From: CALXCT01 sp964422185
GTDB taxonomy: Bacteria; Bacillota; Clostridia; Oscillospirales; Oscillospiraceae
DNA: 42,433 nt
Direction of reading: 5' to 3'
Assembly: GCA_964422185.1 (NCBI GenBank)
Contig: CAYRAG010000011.1
Location: 1-42,433 of the forward strand
Part shown: positions 38,822-42,433 of the stretch, one piece after another
Layout of the letters: every line of letters begins with the position of its first letter
How positions within the stretch are numbered: position 1 is the first letter of the stretch
Made by a program: the position numbers and the translations under genes
The notes under the pieces: model-generated
The model's database searches: none
Seen by the model: the letters and a program-made list of their open reading frames with translations, nothing else
What the model was told of the DNA's origin: nothing

Positions 38822-40126
38822 ATGGAGCCTGTGACAATCGTCGGCGCCGGCCTTGCGGGCTGTGAGGCCGCCTGGCAGCTGGCCGGGCGGGGCATCCCCG
38901 TGACGCTGCGCGAGATGAAGCCGGGCCGGATGACGCCCGCGCACCACAGCGCGGACTTCGCCGAGCTGGTGTGCTCCAACTCCCTGCGCTCAGACCAGCT
39001 GGAAAACGCCGTGGGCCTGCTGAAAGAGGAGCTGCGCCGCTGCGGCTCCCTGATCCTTTCCTGCGCGGACGCGCACCGGGTGGAGGCCGGCGGGGCGCTG
39101 GCGGTAGACCGCTGCGCCTTTTCCGTCGCCGTGACGGAGCGGATCCGATCCCACCCGCTGATCACCGTCGTGGAGGGGGAGGTCACGGAGATCCCGCCGG
39201 AGGGCGAGGTGATCCTCGCCGCGGGCCCGCTGGTGACGGATGCGCTGGCGGACGCCGTGGCCCGGCAGCTGCCGGACAGCGGGTACCTGAATTTCTACGA
39301 CGCCGCTGCGCCGCTGGTCACCTTTGACAGTGTGGATATGGACAGCGCGTGGTTCGCCTCCCGCTACGACCGGGGATCCGCGGACTACATCAACTGCCCC
39401 CTGACGCAGGAGGAGTATACCGCGTTCTGGCGGGAGCTGTGCGACGCCGAGGAGGCGGAGGTGCACGGCTTTGAGGACTCCGGCGTGTTTGAGGGCTGCA
39501 TGCCCGTGGAGGTGATGGCCCGCAGGGGATTTCAGACCCTGGCGTACGGGCCGCTGAAACCCAGGGGTCTGCGGGATCCGAAGACGGGGAAGGAGCCGTA
39601 CGCCGTGGTGCAGCTGCGCCGGGACAACGCGGAGGGGTCGATCTACAACATGGTCGGATTCCAGACGCACCTGAAGTGGCCGGAGCAGAAGCGGGTGTTC
39701 TCCATGATCCCCGCCCTGAGAGACGCGAAATTCGTCCGCTACGGCGTCATGCACCGGAATACCTTTCTGGACTCGCCCCGGCTGCTGGATCGCTACTACC
39801 GGGTGCGCAGCTGTCCGCGGCTGATGTTCGCCGGCCAGATCACCGGGGTGGAGGGCTATGTGGAGTCCACCGCCTCCGGGGCGCTGGCGGCCATCGAGCT
39901 CTCCCGCCGGCTGCGGGGGCTGCCCCCGGTCAATTTTCCCCGGGAGACCGCCATGGGGGCGCTGGCCGCCTATGTGAGCGATGAGAGTGTGACACAGTTC
40001 CAGCCCATGAATATCAATTTCGGCATCATCCCGCCGCTGGAGTACCGGGTGCGGGGGAAACGGAACAAAAACGCGGAGCTGTCCAGACGCGCCCTGGCGG
40101 CGCTGGATGCGCTGGATCTCAGTTGA
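38822..40126 (+). CDS. trmFO: tRNA (uracil54-C5)-methyltransferase, folate/FAD type
   Basis: 434 residues; ATG after GAGAGGAAGAG. FAD Rossmann motif GAGLAGCEAAWQL (8-20), the family region PAHHSADFAELVCSNSLRSD containing the likely catalytic C51, and later VGFQTHLKWPEQKRVF and MFAGQITGVEGYVESTASG (C-terminal FAD site). It puts the methyl group of T54 on tRNA using methylenetetrahydrofolate and FADH2, typical of Gram-positives. Complete and of normal length. Confidence 0.97.
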   Translation: MEPVTIVGAGLAGCEAAWQLAGRGIPVTLREMKPGRMTPAHHSADFAELVCSNSLRSDQLENAVGLLKEELRRCGSLILSCADAHRVEAGGALAVDRCAFSVAVTERIRSHPLITVVEGEVTEIPPEGEVILAAGPLVTDALADAVARQLPDSGYLNFYDAAAPLVTFDSVDMDSAWFASRYDRGSADYINCPLTQEEYTAFWRELCDAEEAEVHGFEDSGVFEGCMPVEVMARRGFQTLAYGPLKPRGLRDPKTGKEPYAVVQLRRDNAEGSIYNMVGFQTHLKWPEQKRVFSMIPALRDAKFVRYGVMHRNTFLDSPRLLDRYYRVRSCPRLMFAGQITGVEGYVESTASGALAAIELSRRLRGLPPVNFPRETAMGALAAYVSDESVTQFQPMNINFGIIPPLEYRVRGKRNKNAELSRRALAALDALDLS

Positions 40127-40302
40127 TGCCGCGGTGCCCACGCACGGTGCGCGGGAATGAAGCCGCGTCAGGATATGCCTGCCGGGCCGCCTGAGTCAGA
40201 GTACGGGCGGGCCGGAGCGCACAGACAGAATTCCCAGCGAAGAAAGGAGGGGGGCTCGCCTCCCGCTTCCCAGGAGGAGCGGACCGCAGAGCCGGTAAAC
40301 TT

Positions 40303-41382
40303 ATGAAGATCATCGTAGACGCGATGGGTGGAGACAACGCCCCTCAGACGCCCGTCCGAGGCGCACTGGCCGCCGTGAAGGAGTACGGCGCGGAGGTGAT
40401 TCTGGTCGGCCGGGGGGAGGACATCCTGGGCGTGCTGGAGCAGGACGGCATCCACAACCTGCCCGCCGGAGTGGAGATCGCCCACGCCGGACAGGTGATT
40501 GAGATGACGGACAACCCCGCCACTGCGTTCCGGGAGAAGAAGGACTCCTCCATGACCGTCGGGCTGAACATGCTCAAAGACGGCCGGGGAGAGGCGTTCG
40601 TGTCCGCCGGATCCACCGGTGCGCTGCTGTCCGCGGCCACCCTGGTGGTGAAGCGGGTGAAGGGGATCCGGAGAGCGGCTCTGGCACCCCGGATTCCCAC
40701 GGCGAAAGGCGAGGCCATTCTCATCGACTGCGGCGCCAATGTGATGTGCACCCCGGAGTATCTGCTCCAGTTCGCGTTTATGGGCAGCTACTACGCCGAG
40801 CGGGTGCTGGGCTGCCCGGAACCCCGGGTGGGCCTGCTGAACATCGGCACAGAGGAGAGCAAGGGCACCGATCTGCAGGTGACGACTCTGCCGCTGCTGA
40901 AGAAAGCGGGAGAGGAGGGCCTGATCAACTTCATGGGCAATGTGGAGGCCCGGGAGGCGGTGGAGGGCGCGGTGGATGTCATCGTGGCCGACGGCTACTC
41001 CGGGAATATCTTCCTGAAAGCCATGGAGGGCACCGGCGCGTACCTGGCCCGGGAGATCAAGAAGATGTTCAAGAAGAGCATGAAGACGAAGATGGCGGCC
41101 GCCCTGGTGTCCGAGGGCCTGGGCGAGCTGAAGAAAAAGATGAGCTCCGGCGAGGTGGGCGGCACCGCCCTGGTGGGCATCTCCAAACCGGTGATTAAAG
41201 CCCACGGCTCCTCAGACGACTACGCGTTTAAAAACGCGGTGCATCAGGCCATGCTGTTCGCCTCCTCGGGGATTATCGACGATATCGTGGAGAATATCGA
41301 CCACATGCGCGTGCCGAGAGAGCTGCTGCGGGATCTGACCCCCGGCGGCGGCGCGGAAACCCCGGCGGAGGAGCACGCCTGA
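40303..41382 (+). CDS. plsX: Phosphate acyltransferase PlsX
   Basis: 359 residues. MKIIVDAMGGDNAPQTPVRGA start, the VSAGSTGALLSAATLVVKRVKG stretch, RAALAPRIPT, NVMCTPEYLLQFAFMG and a C-terminal SSGEVGGTALVGISKPVIKAHGSS, all PlsX hallmarks. It converts acyl-ACP and phosphate to acyl phosphate, the first step of phospholipid synthesis, at the membrane surface. The start ATG lacks a nearby good ribosome site: AGGAGGAG lies over 20 bases upstream at 40272-40279, so a fold or a weaker site near the start may operate. The 40127-40302 gap shows no clear promoter. acpP follows. Confidence 0.96.
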   Translation: MKIIVDAMGGDNAPQTPVRGALAAVKEYGAEVILVGRGEDILGVLEQDGIHNLPAGVEIAHAGQVIEMTDNPATAFREKKDSSMTVGLNMLKDGRGEAFVSAGSTGALLSAATLVVKRVKGIRRAALAPRIPTAKGEAILIDCGANVMCTPEYLLQFAFMGSYYAERVLGCPEPRVGLLNIGTEESKGTDLQVTTLPLLKKAGEEGLINFMGNVEAREAVEGAVDVIVADGYSGNIFLKAMEGTGAYLAREIKKMFKKSMKTKMAAALVSEGLGELKKKMSSGEVGGTALVGISKPVIKAHGSSDDYAFKNAVHQAMLFASSGIIDDIVENIDHMRVPRELLRDLTPGGGAETPAEEHA

Positions 41383-41449
41383 GGCGTGGGAAAATACCAC
41401 AGCGCGGGTCGGGAGAGACCCGGGACACACAGAGAGGAAGTTTTTTACC

Positions 41450-41692
41450 GTGAATCAGGAAATCGAACAGAAACTGTACCAGATGCTGGCGGATCAGTTC
41501 AGCCTGGATGCGGCGGAAATCAGGCCGGAGATGACTTTCGAGGGGGATCTGGGCGCGGATTCCGTGGACATTCTGGATCTGTCCATGTCCATCGAGGATG
41601 AGTTTGGCATCAGCGAGATGGAAGAGGAGGACATCACCAAAATCAAGACCGTGGCGGATCTGGTCAGCTATGTGCAGGGGAAACTGGGGTAA
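41450..41692 (+). CDS. acpP: Acyl carrier protein
   Basis: 80 residues; GTG start nine bases after AGAGAGGAAG. The phosphopantetheine serine is S38 in LGADSVDILDL (the common motif is DSLD; Val replaces Leu here). Acidic four-helix layout: KLYQMLADQFSLDAAEI, SVDILDLSMSIEDEFGI and VADLVSYVQGKL. It carries fatty acyl chains for PlsX and the fatty-acid synthase; lies between plsX and rnc as in many Firmicutes. Confidence 0.97.
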   Translation: MNQEIEQKLYQMLADQFSLDAAEIRPEMTFEGDLGADSVDILDLSMSIEDEFGISEMEEEDITKIKTVADLVSYVQGKLG

Positions 41693-41749
41693 CAGACCGC
41701 TGTCGGGGTCTGACCGCGGATTCCCCGGGCGCGGAAAGCGGTGAGAGGA

Positions 41750-42424
41750 ATGGAAGAACTGGAAAAGAGACTGGGATATTCCTTTCAGAACAGGCAGCTG
41801 CTGGAGGACGCGCTGCGCCACAGCTCCTACGCCAATGAGAGCAGGAACCGGAGCGCCACCAGCAATGAGCGGCTGGAATTCCTGGGCGACGCCGTGCTGG
41901 GCATGGTGGTGGCGGATCATCTGTACCGGAAATATCCCAACCAGCCCGAGGGGGAGCTGACCCGGATCCGGGCCGCGCTGGTGTGCGAGGACAATCTTGT
42001 GCTGGTGGCGCGGGAACTGTCTCTCGGGGACTACCTCAAGCTGGGCCGGGGCGAGGAGAACGCCGGCGGCCGGCACCGCCCGTCCATCCAGGCGGATGCC
42101 GTGGAGGCGGTGATCGCCGCGGTGTATCTGGACGGGGGCATTGCCGCCGCCCGGAACATCATCCGGAAATTCATCCTGAACCGGAACCAGGGCCAGCTGC
42201 CGGCCACCCGGGACTACAAGACCACACTGCAGGAGTTCGTCCAGCAGAAAGAGGGCCAGGATCTGAACTACCGCCTGGTGAAAGAGTCCGGCCCGGATCA
42301 CGACAAGCGCTTCACCATCGAGGTCAGCCTGAACGGCCAGGTACTCGGCCGCGGCGAGGGCCGCAGCAAGAAAGAGGCCGAGCAGATGGCGGCGAAAGAG
42401 GCGCTGGAACAGCTCAGGGAGTAA
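41750..42424 (+). CDS. rnc: Ribonuclease III
   Basis: 224 residues from ATG 41750; GTG 41741 is a nearby alternative that adds three residues. The RNase III signature NERLEFLGDAVLGMVVADHLY (about 39-59) holds the catalytic acids (E43, D47), with a second acidic site near IQADAVEAVIAAVYLDGG. The double-stranded RNA-binding domain is at about 150-224 (DYKTTLQEFVQQKEG...GRSKKEAEQMAAKEALEQL). It cuts double-stranded RNA, including rRNA precursors. The gene ends nine bases before the window edge; the next gene is outside. Confidence 0.97.
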   Translation: MEELEKRLGYSFQNRQLLEDALRHSSYANESRNRSATSNERLEFLGDAVLGMVVADHLYRKYPNQPEGELTRIRAALVCEDNLVLVARELSLGDYLKLGRGEENAGGRHRPSIQADAVEAVIAAVYLDGGIAAARNIIRKFILNRNQGQLPATRDYKTTLQEFVQQKEGQDLNYRLVKESGPDHDKRFTIEVSLNGQVLGRGEGRSKKEAEQMAAKEALEQLRE

Positions 42425-42433
42425 AAAGCACCG

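Noticed and set aside
36416..38947. 843-codon minus-strand open frame opposite topA
   Set aside because: topA has all catalytic motifs; the minus frame has none and is an antisense shadow.

Overview
The window is about 42 kb of GC-rich, gene-dense bacterial DNA. It looks chromosomal and Gram-positive (Firmicutes, class Clostridia). Evidence: Shine-Dalgarno sites of the AGGAGG type, frequent GTG and TTG starts, tRNAs with encoded CCA, a FeoB-associated Cys-rich membrane protein, DUF4230 proteins, RecD2, TrmFO, and the greA-lysS, topA-trmFO and plsX-acpP-rnc arrangements. The GC content and gene set suggest an Oscillospiraceae-like gut anaerobe; this is inference, and I cannot name a genus. No integrase, transposase, phage gene, CRISPR array or rRNA was seen.

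Layout. (1) 1-6.1 kb: a multidomain penicillin-binding D-Ala-D-Ala carboxypeptidase, tRNA-Arg(ACG), a small DUF5655-like protein, then a zinc dehydrogenase, a ribokinase-type sugar kinase and a Cof-type HAD phosphatase. (2) 6.1-11.1 kb, minus strand: two tandem DUF4230 proteins, an NCS2 uracil/xanthine permease with a terminator in its leader, and 4-alpha-glucanotransferase. (3) 11.3-15.0 kb, plus: a small multidrug-export family membrane protein and recD2, driven by two nearly duplicated promoter-leader modules, then a flavodoxin. (4) 15.1-17.7 kb: a polar amino-acid ABC importer (binding lipoprotein, permease, ATPase). (5) 17.8-21.1 kb, minus: an operon that is visibly less GC-rich, with a Sel1-repeat protein, a possible 48-residue linker ORF, and a ~764-residue coiled-coil protein ending in a DUF2325-like domain. 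This is the least understood part of the window. (6) 21.2-28.7 kb: tRNA-Pro(TGG), a TrmB-acetyltransferase fusion, an SGNH hydrolase, the FeoAB iron transporter with its small Cys-rich partner, glycerol kinase, an alpha/beta hydrolase and tRNA-Ala(CGC). (7) 29-33.2 kb: ftsE, ftsX, a coiled-coil M23 peptidase and an S41 C-terminal processing protease, a cell-wall remodelling cluster. (8) 33.4-42.4 kb: greA, lysS, a SpoU rRNA methyltransferase, topA, trmFO, plsX, acpP and rnc, all housekeeping genes.

How it fits together: most of the window is core metabolism, wall growth and translation. The accessory signal is in three places: the Sel1/DUF2325 operon next to tRNA-Pro; the paired 5' leaders at 11.3 and 12.1 kb, whose start-site hairpins keep their pairing while their sequences differ; and two domain fusions, TrmB-GNAT and the carboxypeptidase with a degenerate GH25 domain. 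Several promoters share an extended -10 element, TGTGGTA. All promoter, hairpin and domain calls were made by eye.
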